Part shown: one piece after another, positions 47,626-57,080 of the stretch | Layout: each line of letters begins with the position of its first letter | Position numbering within the stretch: the first letter of the stretch is position 1 | NCBI RefSeq assembly: GCF_006716565.1 | Contig: NZ_VFPG01000001.1 | Span: 4,340,001 to 4,404,000, forward strand | Source: Nocardia bhagyanarayanae | Lineage (GTDB): Bacteria; Actinomycetota; Actinomycetes; Mycobacteriales; Mycobacteriaceae | Direction of reading: 5' to 3' | Length of the DNA stretch: 64,000 nucleotides | The notes under the pieces: generated by a model | What the model saw: the letters and a program-made list of their open reading frames with translations, nothing else | Told to the model about the DNA's origin: nothing | Database searches by the model: none | Made by a program: the position numbers and the translations under genes

Positions 47626-49197
47626 ATGACGACCGCCCCGAAGCTGGCCGAATCGGCCGCACTCCCCGCCGACCTGGTGCGGCCGCTGCTCGAGCACGCC
47701 GTCGCGGGCGGCGCACCCGCGGTCGAGGTCTTCGCGCCCGCGACCGGGCGGTTCGTCACCGAGCTGCCGCAGTCCGCCACCGACGACATCGAGCGCGCCT
47801 TCGCCACGGCGCGGGCCGCGCAGCGCGAATGGGCCGAGCGTCCGGTGCGCGAGCGCGCCGCCGTGCTGCGCCGTTTCCACGACATCGTGCTCGCCGAGCA
47901 GGACGCGATCCTCGACATCGTGCAGACCGAGACCGGCAAGTCCCGCGCGCACGCCTTCGACGAAGTCGGCGACGTCGCGGTCAACGCCAGGTACTACGCC
48001 TCGGTCGCCGAGAAACTGCTGGCGACCCGCAAGCCGCGCGGCGTGCTGCCCGTCCTCACCCAGGTCGATGTCCGGAACCGGCCCAAGGGCGTCGTCGCGG
48101 TGATCTCGCCGTGGAACTACCCGCTCGCGCTGGCCGCCTCCGACGCCCTGCCCGCCCTCGTCGCGGGCAACGCCGTGGTCGCGCGGCCGGACAATCAGAC
48201 CGCGCTGACCGCGCTGTGGGCCATCGACGCCGCCGTGCGCGCCGGGCTGCCGCGCGGCCTGTGGCAGGCGGTGCTGGGGCGCGGCTCGGTGATCGGCGGC
48301 GAGGTCATCGCGCGCGCCGACTATGTCGACTACACCGGCTCCAGCGCCACCGGCCGCACCATCGCGCAACAGGCAGGGGAGCGGCTGATCGGTTACTCGC
48401 TGGAACTGGGCGGCAAGAACCCGCTGCTGGTGCTGGCCGACGCCGACGTCTCCCGCGCCGCCAAGGTCGCCGTCCGCGCCTGCTTCTCCTCGGCGGGACA
48501 GCTGTGCGAATCCATGGAGCGCATCTACGTGCACGAGGCGGTCTACGACCGGTTCGTCACCGAATTCGTCGCCAACGTGCGCTCGATCGAGCTGGGGGCG
48601 GAACTGAACTACGACAGCGACATGGGTTCGCTGACCTTCCAGCGTCAGCTGGACACCGTGCGCGCGCACGTCGAGGACGCGGTGGCCAAGGGCGCGACGG
48701 TGCTCGCGGGCGGCCGCGCGCGCCCCGATCTCGGTCCCTTCTTCTACGAGCCGACCGTGCTCGCCGACGTGCGACCCGGCATGACGGTCTACCGCGAGGA
48801 GACCTTCGGCCCGGTGGTCTCGGTCTACCGCGTCGGCAGCGACGAAGAGGCCATCGCGGCGGCCAACGACACCGCCTACGGCTTGAACGCGAGCGTATGG
48901 ACCAAGGACGCGGCTCGCGGCCGCGCGGTGGCCGCTCGCATCAACGCGGGATCGGTGAACGTCAACGAGGGCTTCATCGCCGCGTGGGGCAGCGCCGACG
49001 CCCCGTCCGGCGGGCTCGGTATCTCCGGCACCGGACGGCGGCACGGCCCCGAGGGACTGCTCAAGTACATCGACACCCAGACCATCGCGGTGCAGCGCGT
49101 GCTGCCGATCGCGCCGCTGCCCGGGATGTCGGAGGAGCTGTGGGCCAAGACCATGACGCTCTACTTCAACGTCATGAAGACGCTGCGACAGAAGTAG
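47626..49197 (+). CDS. Aldehyde dehydrogenase (GabD2-like)
   Basis: The 523-residue NAD(P)-dependent dehydrogenase is close to mycobacterial succinic-semialdehyde dehydrogenase GabD2 in layout. It shows VAVISPWNYPLALA, GSSATGRT, the general-base Glu in LELGGKNP, and the nucleophile Cys294 in SSAGQLCESMERI. The usual cofactor-binding Lys of VVxKPxxxT is Arg here (VVARPDNQT). The aldehyde substrate is not certain. It is followed 67 bp later by an SDR gene and is probably controlled by the divergent TetR protein. Confidence 0.9.
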   Translation: MTTAPKLAESAALPADLVRPLLEHAVAGGAPAVEVFAPATGRFVTELPQSATDDIERAFATARAAQREWAERPVRERAAVLRRFHDIVLAEQDAILDIVQTETGKSRAHAFDEVGDVAVNARYYASVAEKLLATRKPRGVLPVLTQVDVRNRPKGVVAVISPWNYPLALAASDALPALVAGNAVVARPDNQTALTALWAIDAAVRAGLPRGLWQAVLGRGSVIGGEVIARADYVDYTGSSATGRTIAQQAGERLIGYSLELGGKNPLLVLADADVSRAAKVAVRACFSSAGQLCESMERIYVHEAVYDRFVTEFVANVRSIELGAELNYDSDMGSLTFQRQLDTVRAHVEDAVAKGATVLAGGRARPDLGPFFYEPTVLADVRPGMTVYREETFGPVVSVYRVGSDEEAIAAANDTAYGLNASVWTKDAARGRAVAARINAGSVNVNEGFIAAWGSADAPSGGLGISGTGRRHGPEGLLKYIDTQTIAVQRVLPIAPLPGMSEELWAKTMTLYFNVMKTLRQK

Positions 49198-49264
49198 GCG
49201 GCGCGGAGAAACAGCCGTCGTCGCGGGCGACGTCACCGGAAACGAACGCAGGGATAGGGAACGG

Positions 49265-50095
49265 ATGAAGCTGGACACGGTCGCGGGCAAGAAGGTCCTG
49301 GTCACGGGCGCTGCCATGGGGCTTGGCAAGTTGTTCGCCGAGCGCGCGGTGCGCGAGGGCGCCGCCGCGGTGGTGCTGTGGGACATCAACGAGGTCGCGC
49401 TGAAGGGCACCGCCGCGGAGCTCGCGGGCCGCGGCTCGGAGATCCACCACTACGTGGTCGACGTGTCCGACCGGGACGCCATCGCCGAGACCGCCACCGC
49501 GGTTCGCGAGACGGTCGGCGACATCGACATCCTGGTGAACAACGCGGGCATCGTGCGCGGCAACACCTACTTCTGGGAGACCGAGAACCGCGCCGACATC
49601 GACAAGACGATGGCGATCAACTCGCTCGCGCCGATGTACATCACCCTCGAATTCCTGCCCGCCATGGTGCGCGGCACCGGCCAGGCGCGGGTGCTGAACA
49701 TCGCCTCCTCCGCCGGCCTGGTGTCCAACCCCCGGATGTCCGTCTACGCCGCGTCCAAGTGGGCGGCCCTCGGCTGGTCCGACTCGGTGCGCCTGGAACT
49801 CGAGCAGGCGGGCCACGACCACGTCAAGGTCACCACCATCTGCCCGACCTACATCAACACCGGAATGTTCGACGGCGCCAAGGGATTCTGGCTCACCCCG
49901 ATCCTCGAGCAGGACACGGTCGTCGACACCTCCTGGAAGGAGATGAAGGCGGGCAACGCGCTGGTCGTGCTGCCCTGGACCTCGCGCCTCAACCGGGCGC
50001 TGTCCGGCATCCTGCCGCTGAAGCTGCGCGACCTGTTCCTCGACACGGTGGGCGTCTACCACTCGATGGACGAGTTCACCGGACGCAAGAAGTAG
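49265..50095 (+). CDS. Short-chain dehydrogenase/reductase
   Basis: The 276-residue classical SDR has TGAAMGLG at the N-terminus, NNAG, the catalytic Ser in NIASSAG, and YAASK. The extended C-terminus is typical of retinol/lipid-type SDRs (SDR family 16C-like). It is downstream of the aldehyde dehydrogenase in the same direction, so the two could interconvert an alcohol, aldehyde and acid. Its 3' end overlaps the convergent methyltransferase gene by 20 bp. Confidence 0.9.
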   Translation: MKLDTVAGKKVLVTGAAMGLGKLFAERAVREGAAAVVLWDINEVALKGTAAELAGRGSEIHHYVVDVSDRDAIAETATAVRETVGDIDILVNNAGIVRGNTYFWETENRADIDKTMAINSLAPMYITLEFLPAMVRGTGQARVLNIASSAGLVSNPRMSVYAASKWAALGWSDSVRLELEQAGHDHVKVTTICPTYINTGMFDGAKGFWLTPILEQDTVVDTSWKEMKAGNALVVLPWTSRLNRALSGILPLKLRDLFLDTVGVYHSMDEFTGRKK

Positions 50096-50909
50096 ACGGG
50101 TCCGACCAACGGGGACGCGTGCCGATGACGACGGTCGCGTAGTGCTCCTCGGACTCCGCGACGCGGGCGAGGAGGCCGCGATCGGCCAGAATCTCGGTGG
50201 CCACGATCGCTTGTTCCGGGCTCGATTCGACGAGCAGACGCCCGCCGGGCGCCAGCCATTCGGGCGCGTCGGCGACGACGCGACGGAAGACGTCCAGACC
50301 GTCGGCGCCGCCGTCCAGGGCGGTGCGCGGCTCGTGATCGCGCGCCTCCGGGGGCATGTCCGCGATGTGATCCGAGGGCACGTACGGGGTGTTGGCGAGC
50401 AGGATGTCGATCCGGCCGCGCAGGTCGTCCGGGAGCGGCGCGAACAGGTCGCCCTCGTACACGGCCGCGCCGAGCGGAGCGAGATTGCGGCGGGCGCACT
50501 CGACCGCGGCGGGTTCGATATCGGCGGCCGACAGTTCGACTGTCCGCCCCTCGGCGACCAGCGTGGTGGCCAGCGCCATGCCCAAGGCGCCGGAGCCGCA
50601 GCACAGGTCGACCACCACGGGCGTCGACTCGATCGCGCTCGCGAGCGCGAGTGCCTCCTCGACCAGGAAAACCGTGCGCTGCCTCGGCACGAACACCCCT
50701 GGCCCGACCGCGATACGCAACTCGCGGAACTCCGCCCATCCCAGCAGGTGTTCCAGGGGTGTTCCCGAAACGCGTTCCGCTACAAGACCGTTCAGATCGG
50801 CCCCGGCCTCGTCGGCGGCGTCGATCAACAGCCGCGCCTCCTCCTCGGCGAACACGCACCCCGCCGCCCGCAACCGCGCCGCCACCTCGGCGACCTCCAC
50901 TCCAGACAC
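50076..50909 (-). CDS. PrmC-like N5-glutamine/protein methyltransferase
   Basis: The 277-residue SAM-dependent methyltransferase has a PrmC-type layout: an N-terminal helical domain, FVPRQRTVFLVEEAL, the SAM motif VVDLCCGSGALGMAL, and a catalytic NTPYVPSD loop. The canonical sequence is NPPY; the Pro-to-Thr change occurs in relatives that are not the release-factor enzyme. The GTG at 50909 is chosen because the longer frame upstream is Arg/Trp-rich. The substrate could be a protein Gln or something else. Confidence 0.82.
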   Translation of the reverse strand: MSGVEVAEVAARLRAAGCVFAEEEARLLIDAADEAGADLNGLVAERVSGTPLEHLLGWAEFRELRIAVGPGVFVPRQRTVFLVEEALALASAIESTPVVVDLCCGSGALGMALATTLVAEGRTVELSAADIEPAAVECARRNLAPLGAAVYEGDLFAPLPDDLRGRIDILLANTPYVPSDHIADMPPEARDHEPRTALDGGADGLDVFRRVVADAPEWLAPGGRLLVESSPEQAIVATEILADRGLLARVAESEEHYATVVIGTRPRWSDPSTSCVR

Positions 50910-51097
50910 CGGGCCATCCTGCACCACCGGGCCCGCCCGCAGCCAACGGATACTCCGCGACCATGCGGCGCACCGCCATCGCGCGGGCACGGTCACCCGC
51001 TGAGCCGCGTCCGCGCGCTGCTGCACGATGGCGAGGATCGCCATCCGCGGCGCTCGCCGCGAGTGAGACCTGCGTGGGCGCGGAGGTGCCGAACGCG

Positions 51098-51134
51098 CCG
51101 CGGCCCGACCGAGAACGTCTCGATCGGGCCGCGG
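51098..51134. terminator. Extended hairpin after the YdcF-like gene
   Basis: An 11-bp arm (CCGCGGCCCGA at 51098-51108) pairs with 51124-51134. An inner GAGA/TCTC pair extends the stem around an ACG loop. It lies 12 bp beyond the stop of the leftward gene ending at 51147, which fits an intrinsic terminator. Confidence 0.7.
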
Positions 51135-51146
51135 GAACGCGCGTGG

Positions 51147-52019
51147 CTAGCGGGACGCGTCCAGTTGGAAGGTCCGGGTGGCGTCGAGGTAGATGCCGCG
51201 CTGGGCGTGGCGAGCGGGCGGGGGAAGCTGGGAGACCAGCTGCTCGAGCGACGTCATGGCGCCGACGACGTGGGTGCCCGCGACGATGAAGTCCGCGACC
51301 GCGCGGCGAATGTGGTTGGGCGAGGTCACCACGACCGCGCTGGTGGCGCCGACCTCGCGCAACAGCTTGCTGCCGTACAGCGCGTTCTGCACCGTCGAAG
51401 TCGCGCGGTTCTCGACGTGCACGCGCGAGGCCGGGATGCCGCGCTCGACAAGCCAGTTGCGCATGGCCTCGGCCTCGGTGACCCCGTTCTGCGGATTGCC
51501 GCCGGTCACCACGATCGGCGAGAACGGCGACGCGACGGCCTGGATCCACGCCGCGGTCAACCGGTTCACCAGCTCGGGGCGCAGCGCGCCGTCTGGCAGC
51601 AGACCGTAACCAAGCACGACGATCCCGGTCTGCGGGCCGATCAGCGCGGGCAGCGGATTCGGCAGCGTGCCGACCGCGGCACCGATCGCGTGGAGCACGT
51701 GGCCGGTGCCCGCGGCCAGGGCGGGATCGGCGATCTGCAGCCGTCCCATGGCGTCGGCGAACGCGGGCAGGTCGTTGGCGTAGTGCGACCAGATCGCCTG
51801 CAGCGAAAGGGCTTCGGCATCATGGGGATCGGCGCCGATCAGTGCCCGCAGATCGGCGAGACCCGCGCCCTCGTTGCCGTCGACGAAGTGGCGCTGGGCG
51901 GAGTTGTAGAGGGCGTCGGTTTCGGGGGATGCCTGGGCGGGCGCGCCCGCCAAGCCGGTGAGGGTGATCGCCGCGAACGATGTCGCGACCAGGATTCTCC
52001 AATGCCTCGAGATCTTCAC
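51147..52019 (-). CDS. Secreted YdcF/SanA-like protein (DUF218)
   Basis: The 290-residue product has a signal peptide (MKISRHWRILVATSFAAITL, cleavage near AQAS). A helical TPR-like stretch follows (about residues 33-100). The DUF218 domain begins with GIVVLGYGLLPDGALRPEL and VVTGGNPQNGVTEAEAM, with VENRATSTVQNA further on. DUF218 proteins are linked to envelope integrity and vancomycin tolerance in other bacteria. GTG 52019 is preferred over GTG 52031, whose Shine-Dalgarno sequence would overlap the start codon. Confidence 0.85.
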   Translation of the reverse strand: MKISRHWRILVATSFAAITLTGLAGAPAQASPETDALYNSAQRHFVDGNEGAGLADLRALIGADPHDAEALSLQAIWSHYANDLPAFADAMGRLQIADPALAAGTGHVLHAIGAAVGTLPNPLPALIGPQTGIVVLGYGLLPDGALRPELVNRLTAAWIQAVASPFSPIVVTGGNPQNGVTEAEAMRNWLVERGIPASRVHVENRATSTVQNALYGSKLLREVGATSAVVVTSPNHIRRAVADFIVAGTHVVGAMTSLEQLVSQLPPPARHAQRGIYLDATRTFQLDASR

Positions 52020-52249
52020 TACAGTCGACACCTTTCCACGCGTGAAACGGGGGTTTTCGGTACGTCAGCTGACAGTTGGCCGTGGGCGAAGCTCTCCCCA
52101 CGATACGGCCGGACCCCGGTACAGCCCGGTAATTGCGGGGCCGAATCGCCCGGTCGATTCACCGAATCGGGCGGCCGTCCGGGCTCGACTCGGCCGTCCG
52201 CGGGTTGCTGACGGAATGCGTGCGGCCGCGCCCACTAAGCTGTCACCCC

Positions 52250-53101
52250 GTGGACACCCTTTCGCTGACCGGCAAGGAACTCGCCGCCGCCATCAACGCC
52301 GACACCAAGGAGCGCACCGCCGCGCTCGCCGCGGGCATGCACGCCCCGCGGCTGGCCCTGATCGTGGCCAATGACGATCCGGCCAGCGCCTGGTATGTCA
52401 ACTCGCTGCGCAAGGCCGCCGAGCGGCTCGGAATCGCCTGCGAGCGCATCGATCTGGGCGCCGACGCCACCGCGGAACAGATTCGCGAGGAACTCACCGC
52501 GCGCAGCGCCGACACCTCCTACGACGCGATCATGTTGCAGACCCCGCTGCCCGCGGGCGTCTCGCTGAACGACGTGAGCTCGGCGATCTCCGCCGACAAG
52601 GACGTCGACGGCGTCAGCCCGCTCTCGCTCGGCCTGCTCGCCGCGGGCCTGGACGGTTTCGTGCCCGCCACCTCCGAGGCCGTGGTGGAACTGCTGAAGC
52701 ACCACGAGATCCCGCTGCGCGGCAAACTGGTCGCGGTGGTCGGTCGCTCGAACATCGTCGGCAAGCCGCTCGCGCAACTGCTGCTGGCCGAGGACGCCAC
52801 CGTCACCGTGTGCCATTCGCGCACAGCCGACCTCGCGGCCGTGACCGCGGCCGCCGATGTGGTGGTCGCCGCCGCGGGCCGGGCCGGGCTGGTCACCGGC
52901 AAGCACGTGCGCGAGGGCGCGGTCGTCATCGATGTCGGCACCAACGAGGCGCCCGACGGCGGCATCGTCGGCGACGTGGACGCGGAGTCGGTGCGCGGCA
53001 AGGCCGCCGGCCTCAGCCCGGTCCCCGGCGGCGTCGGCCCGGTGACCACCGCGCTGCTCATGCGGCACGTGGTCGCGGCCGCCGAGAAGCTGCGCGGCTG
53101 A
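52250..53101 (+). CDS. FolD-family methylene-THF dehydrogenase paralogue, altered active site
   Basis: The 283-residue protein has the FolD fold. LQTPLP, GRSNIVGKP (NADP site) and PGGVGPVTTALLM are intact. The catalytic Lys of YVxxKxKA is Leu53 here (YVNSLRKA), and DVDGFHP reads DVDGVSP. In E. coli FolD that Lys is essential for cyclohydrolase action. The protein may keep only dehydrogenase activity or use another substrate. The GTG at 52250 is the only reasonable start. A hairpin follows at 53113. A cyclodeaminase-like folate gene lies 5 kb downstream. Confidence 0.86.
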   Translation: MDTLSLTGKELAAAINADTKERTAALAAGMHAPRLALIVANDDPASAWYVNSLRKAAERLGIACERIDLGADATAEQIREELTARSADTSYDAIMLQTPLPAGVSLNDVSSAISADKDVDGVSPLSLGLLAAGLDGFVPATSEAVVELLKHHEIPLRGKLVAVVGRSNIVGKPLAQLLLAEDATVTVCHSRTADLAAVTAAADVVVAAAGRAGLVTGKHVREGAVVIDVGTNEAPDGGIVGDVDAESVRGKAAGLSPVPGGVGPVTTALLMRHVVAAAEKLRG

Positions 53102-53112
53102 GAAAAGCCTTG

Positions 53113-53133
53113 CCAACAGTTCGACGCTGTTGG
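53113..53133 (+). terminator. Terminator-like hairpin after FolD paralogue
   Basis: A 7-bp perfect stem (CCAACAG / CTGTTGG) with a 7-nt loop begins 12 nt after the stop codon. It marks the boundary between core-like sequence and the AT-richer AIPR gene. Confidence 0.6.
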
Positions 53134-53326
53134 GCTCCCGTCACCTGCGTCGGCCTCTCGCGATCCGCGATGCCGAGAGCAGTTCGCGACTAGAAACTGG
53201 ACCATTTCTTCAGTAGGTGTTTCGGCAGGTAGCCACGAATCCAGTGATCTGCATGTTGTAGCATCGCGCAACGGGTTATCATCTCTCGGATTGGCAAGCG
53301 TCGAGCGCTATAAAAGGGGAGGTTCA

Positions 53327-55054
53327 GTGGATAGGATTACAAAAGCGTTTCTCGGTGAGTTTCAAGAGTCTGAGGGTCTCGCTTCCAGTGAGGAATCTAA
53401 AGTCTTCGAAATGTTTGCAACCTATTGCGCATTATCCGAGGTTCACCACGATTCCGTCGACATCACCGATTTCCATATCGGTGGTGGAGCGGATCTCGGA
53501 ATTGATGGTATCGCCATAATTCTGAACGGTACTCCAATAAATTCGGTCGAAGAGGTCCAAGGCCAAATGGACTCAAGCGGACATGTGGACGTGATGTTCA
53601 TGTTCGTCCAGGCGAAAAGTTCGAGTTCATTCAGCGGTGAATCGATAGCGAATTTCTTGGACGGTGTCGATGAATTCTTCTCGGAGAATCCGAGACTGCC
53701 GATGAATGATCGCGTGGTGTCGCTGCGTTTGATAATGGAAGAAGTATATGCCAATAGCTCCAAATTCAAAAAGAGTAAACCTGTGTGTCGGGTGTGTTAT
53801 GCGACAACAGGGCGTTGGACGGATGATCCATATCTGATCGCCAAGGTGGAGAAGAGCGTCGACGTGCTTCGCTCCACGAACCTCTTTTCTGACGTGCAAT
53901 TCGTGCCGATGGGTGCGGATGAGCTACAGGAAGCCTATCAGCGTAGTAAAAATAGCGTTACTGCAGAATTTGCCTTCGCAAACAAGGTGCTGCTTCCGCC
54001 CATTGACGGTGTAGATGAGGCGTACTTCGGTTGGATCTCGGCGACGGAGTACTTGAAGATCATCGAGGATGGCGTGGGGGGCGTCAGGAAGTCGCTCTTC
54101 ACAGACAATGTGCGCGACTTTCAGTCCTACAATCCGGTGAATACCGAAATTTACAGCACAATCGAGAGCAAAAACGACCGCGGGCGGTTCGTCGTGCTGA
54201 ACAATGGCATCACGATCGTCGCGCGCTCTCTTTCTACCACTCGCGACAAAGTGATTATATCCGACTATCAGATCGTCAATGGCTGCCAAACGAGTCATGT
54301 ACTGTTCGAGGCGAAAGAATACGTTGACGAAACCGTGCATGTACCTGTTAAAGTCATCGCCACACAGAACGAGGATGTAGTCAATCGTATCGTCACTGCC
54401 ACTAATCGGCAAACTCAGGTAACGACCGACGACCTGCATGCTCGCCTTGGGTTTGCCAAAAAATTGGAAAGCTACTTTGTTGCCCATGACGACAAGGAGC
54501 GGTTGTATCTGGAGAGGCGATCTCGGCAGTATGCGGCCGTTCAAGGTATCGAAAAGGTTAGGATTGTTACCAAGCCCCAACTGATCAAGGCATTCGCAGG
54601 TATGTTTTTGAACGAGCCCCATCGGGCGCTCGGATACTCCGGAGAACTAGATCCATGGGTAGGTTCTAAAATATTCAACGACTTGCATAAGTTGGAGCCG
54701 TACTACACCGCCGCTTACGCGCATTACAAGCTGGAATTCTTTTTTCGAAATGGTGCGATCGACTCTGTTTACAAGCCAGCGCGGTTTCATCTTTTGATGA
54801 TCGTTAGAAGTCAGGTTGCTGGGCCTGCGATTCCGGATTTGACGACACGCAAAGCGGAGAAATACTCGCAGACCATATGTGAATCACTTTGGGACGGTGC
54901 GAAGGCGCTTAAAGCATTCAGCGACGCGACGCAAGTCGTCGACAAGGTCGTGCAGATCGAAGACCTTTCCAGAGACTATGCCAAGGCACGACCGTTCCTG
55001 GACGACATTAACGCGCAGCTTGGCACTGTCCCACTCAGAGGAGGCAGTGCGTAG
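53327..55054 (+). CDS. AIPR-family abortive-infection phage resistance protein
   Basis: The 575-residue protein carries the AIPR core (PF10592-like): LNNGITI at residues 291-297 and QIVNGCQT at 315-322, the family signatures. The N-terminal third looks like a PD-(D/E)xK nuclease, with GIDG (Asp60) and, after about 35 residues, FVQAK (Lys97). AIPR genes act as single-gene or accessory phage-defence modules. GC content and codon use are clearly lower than in neighbours (many A/T third bases), a sign of transfer. The GTG at 53327 is preceded by GGGGAGG at 5 nt, better than TTG 53291. No partner gene or integrase is visible. Confidence 0.86.
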   Translation: MDRITKAFLGEFQESEGLASSEESKVFEMFATYCALSEVHHDSVDITDFHIGGGADLGIDGIAIILNGTPINSVEEVQGQMDSSGHVDVMFMFVQAKSSSSFSGESIANFLDGVDEFFSENPRLPMNDRVVSLRLIMEEVYANSSKFKKSKPVCRVCYATTGRWTDDPYLIAKVEKSVDVLRSTNLFSDVQFVPMGADELQEAYQRSKNSVTAEFAFANKVLLPPIDGVDEAYFGWISATEYLKIIEDGVGGVRKSLFTDNVRDFQSYNPVNTEIYSTIESKNDRGRFVVLNNGITIVARSLSTTRDKVIISDYQIVNGCQTSHVLFEAKEYVDETVHVPVKVIATQNEDVVNRIVTATNRQTQVTTDDLHARLGFAKKLESYFVAHDDKERLYLERRSRQYAAVQGIEKVRIVTKPQLIKAFAGMFLNEPHRALGYSGELDPWVGSKIFNDLHKLEPYYTAAYAHYKLEFFFRNGAIDSVYKPARFHLLMIVRSQVAGPAIPDLTTRKAEKYSQTICESLWDGAKALKAFSDATQVVDKVVQIEDLSRDYAKARPFLDDINAQLGTVPLRGGSA

Positions 55055-55213
55055 AGGGAGTTGAACACTCGATCCGACTATCTGCGGTCGTCAACCGGGC
55101 TCCGCAGGTCAGCCGAATGCAGGCAGGTCGGCTTGGGGCCGCCGAGGTCACGGATCACGTGGCGTCCGGCGGCCCAACGAACGGCTGAGAACGCCTCTGG
55201 TGAGGGTCGGGGT

Positions 55214-56005
55214 TCAGCCCGCGGCGGCGATGCCCGTGATCAGGGTGCGGTCGCCCGCCCGCGCCACGCTGACCAGCTGGGCGTTGTAGGTCATCGGGTC
55301 GCGGCCCGGCCGGTTCTCGGTGATCACCACCCGGTACTGGCCCGCGAAGGCGCCCGGCGTGATCGCGACGCAGTGCGTGGTGCCCGCCGGAATGCTGTCG
55401 ATGCCGTGCTGGATGGCCTCCACCGTCGGCACCGAGGCGTTCGGCGCGACCACGGTGCGCGCATGTTCGGCGGAGCGCGTCACGTAGTACGCGTACTGGA
55501 AGGCGAAGATCGCGTCCGGCCCGGAATCGGTACCGCCGTCGCCGTTTCCCTGGATCTTGTTGCCGACGCGCTCCGCGGGGCAACGGGCGGCGGGAGCCAC
55601 CGGCTCGGCCGTCGGGACGGGGCCGTTGGCGGCGGTCGGCTGGGGAGCGGGATCCCCGCGGAAGTACAGGAACGCCGCGGCCGTCATCGCCAGCGCGGCG
55701 ACGGAAGCGACGAGCGCGGGGGCCCAGCGCCGGATGGGCGGGCGCTTGGGAGATCGGTCGATCATCGCGGCGAAGACGTCCTCTTCGGGGAAATGCGCGG
55801 GCCCCGGGACGAATTCGGCCTCGGGTTCCCACTCCGGCTCGGGCGCCGAATCGTACGGCCGCCGCGGCACCCAGTCAGCCCATTCGCCGCGATAGCCGGG
55901 TTCGCCGTGATAGTTCTGTGCACCGGGCCACGGCGGCGTCCCGGGCGCGGCGGGCCGCGGCATCATGCCCTGTCCGGGTCGTGTCGTCATGTCCGGTCGT
56001 TCCAT
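55214..56005 (-). CDS. Single-pass membrane protein with Pro-rich N-terminus
   Basis: The 263-residue product has a cytoplasmic Pro/Glu-rich region (1-90), one membrane segment (about 95-113, PALVASVAALAMTAAAFLYF), a Pro/Ala linker, and an extracellular domain with two Cys (CPAERVGN, HCVAITPG). This architecture is common among Nocardia secretion-associated hypotheticals. Function is unknown. It converges on the AIPR gene with about 160 bp of gene-free sequence between them. Confidence 0.7.
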   Translation of the reverse strand: MERPDMTTRPGQGMMPRPAAPGTPPWPGAQNYHGEPGYRGEWADWVPRRPYDSAPEPEWEPEAEFVPGPAHFPEEDVFAAMIDRSPKRPPIRRWAPALVASVAALAMTAAAFLYFRGDPAPQPTAANGPVPTAEPVAPAARCPAERVGNKIQGNGDGGTDSGPDAIFAFQYAYYVTRSAEHARTVVAPNASVPTVEAIQHGIDSIPAGTTHCVAITPGAFAGQYRVVITENRPGRDPMTYNAQLVSVARAGDRTLITGIAAAG

Positions 56006-56143
56006 CTCCCCGCCTTCATCAGGTCACGCCGTCGGGTGCATCCCACATCGAAACCAGCTCCCCGGCACGATACTGCCAGGAAACCGGCTTCCGCGAAACG
56101 TCCGGGGCGCGTCGCGAGGAGAGAAGGACCTCCGAACGCGGCC

Positions 56144-56896
56144 TCACCAGTGCACGTTCACCGGGTCGCCGATGCCGACCGTCTCGTAATACCAAGCGGC
56201 GTCGTCGGGCCCGAGATTGATGCAGCCGTGGCTGACGTTGGCGTAGCCCTGGGAGTCCACCGACCATGGCGCCGAGTGCACGAAAACGCCTCCCCACGTG
56301 AGACGTTCGGCGTATTCGCCGTTGATCAGGTAGCCCTCCGGCGAACTCAGCGGGATGCCGATGGTCCGGGAGTCGAAGACGACCGAGCGGAACTTCTCCA
56401 GCACCGGGTATGTGCCCGTTGGTGTTTCGAATCCGGGCTTGCCCATGGACGCGGGCATGCTTCGCACGACTTGGCCGCCGATGCTCACGGTGAACGTGTG
56501 CGCGGACATGTCGGCTTCGGCGTAAACGCCTTCGTTCGTGCGGAATTCGGTACGAGCGTCGGCGAAGCGCACCGTGATGTCGGAGCGCGCGGGCAGGAAG
56601 CCCGTCGGCGTCCAGGTGAGCTCGCGGTCGTTCGTCCAGGCGAACGTGCCGTCGAGCGGACCGGCCGAGCTGATGCTCACGAGGCGCTCGGCGCGAGCGC
56701 GATTCGTCACGGGTGCGGCGAACTGGATGGTGACCGGATGCGCTATACCGACCTCTTGTCCGGCCGTCGGTGTGATCGCCGTGATCCTGTCGACGGTCGC
56801 CGGACCGATCAGCGTCGCCGCCGCCGCACCGGAGCCGAACGCGGCCAGAGCGACGACCACGATCGCGAGGAACAGGTGGCGAAGTACGCTCCGCAT
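56144..56896 (-). CDS. L,D-transpeptidase (YkuD) with Ig-like domain
   Basis: The 250-residue product has an N-terminal signal anchor (HLFLAIVVVALAAFGSGAAA). A bacterial Ig-like domain covers about residues 30-110 (TPTAGQEVGIAHPVTIQFA). The YkuD domain holds the catalytic motif HSAPW and, 10 residues on, SHGCINL with the nucleophilic Cys. These enzymes make 3-3 cross-links in peptidoglycan and are the carbapenem-sensitive Ldt class. The ATG at 56896 is chosen because the extension upstream carries no signal. Confidence 0.94.
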   Translation of the reverse strand: MRSVLRHLFLAIVVVALAAFGSGAAAATLIGPATVDRITAITPTAGQEVGIAHPVTIQFAAPVTNRARAERLVSISSAGPLDGTFAWTNDRELTWTPTGFLPARSDITVRFADARTEFRTNEGVYAEADMSAHTFTVSIGGQVVRSMPASMGKPGFETPTGTYPVLEKFRSVVFDSRTIGIPLSSPEGYLINGEYAERLTWGGVFVHSAPWSVDSQGYANVSHGCINLGPDDAAWYYETVGIGDPVNVHW

Positions 56897-57080
56897 GGCT
56901 CCACCCCTTCCGAGATGGTGTGGTAGGCGGAAAACCATTCTACGCCTTCATGATCAACCCGGCTTGCCAATCATGTGAGGCAGGATTCCGGGGGAATAAC
57001 CATGAAACCGGTCGGTTTTTACCGCAGCCTGGAGGGCCGGTGCGAAAGGCCTTCTCGCTCGAGGTTCGCTCACGGACCCA

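Noticed and set aside
53101..53290. Attachment site or tRNA fragment at the edge of the AIPR gene
   Set aside because: The inverted repeat at 53113-53133 is better explained as a terminator. I found no matching direct repeat downstream and no tRNA-like fold or integrase.
55061..56926. 621-codon plus-strand frame
   Set aside because: It is antisense to the membrane protein and the L,D-transpeptidase, both with clear domain features.
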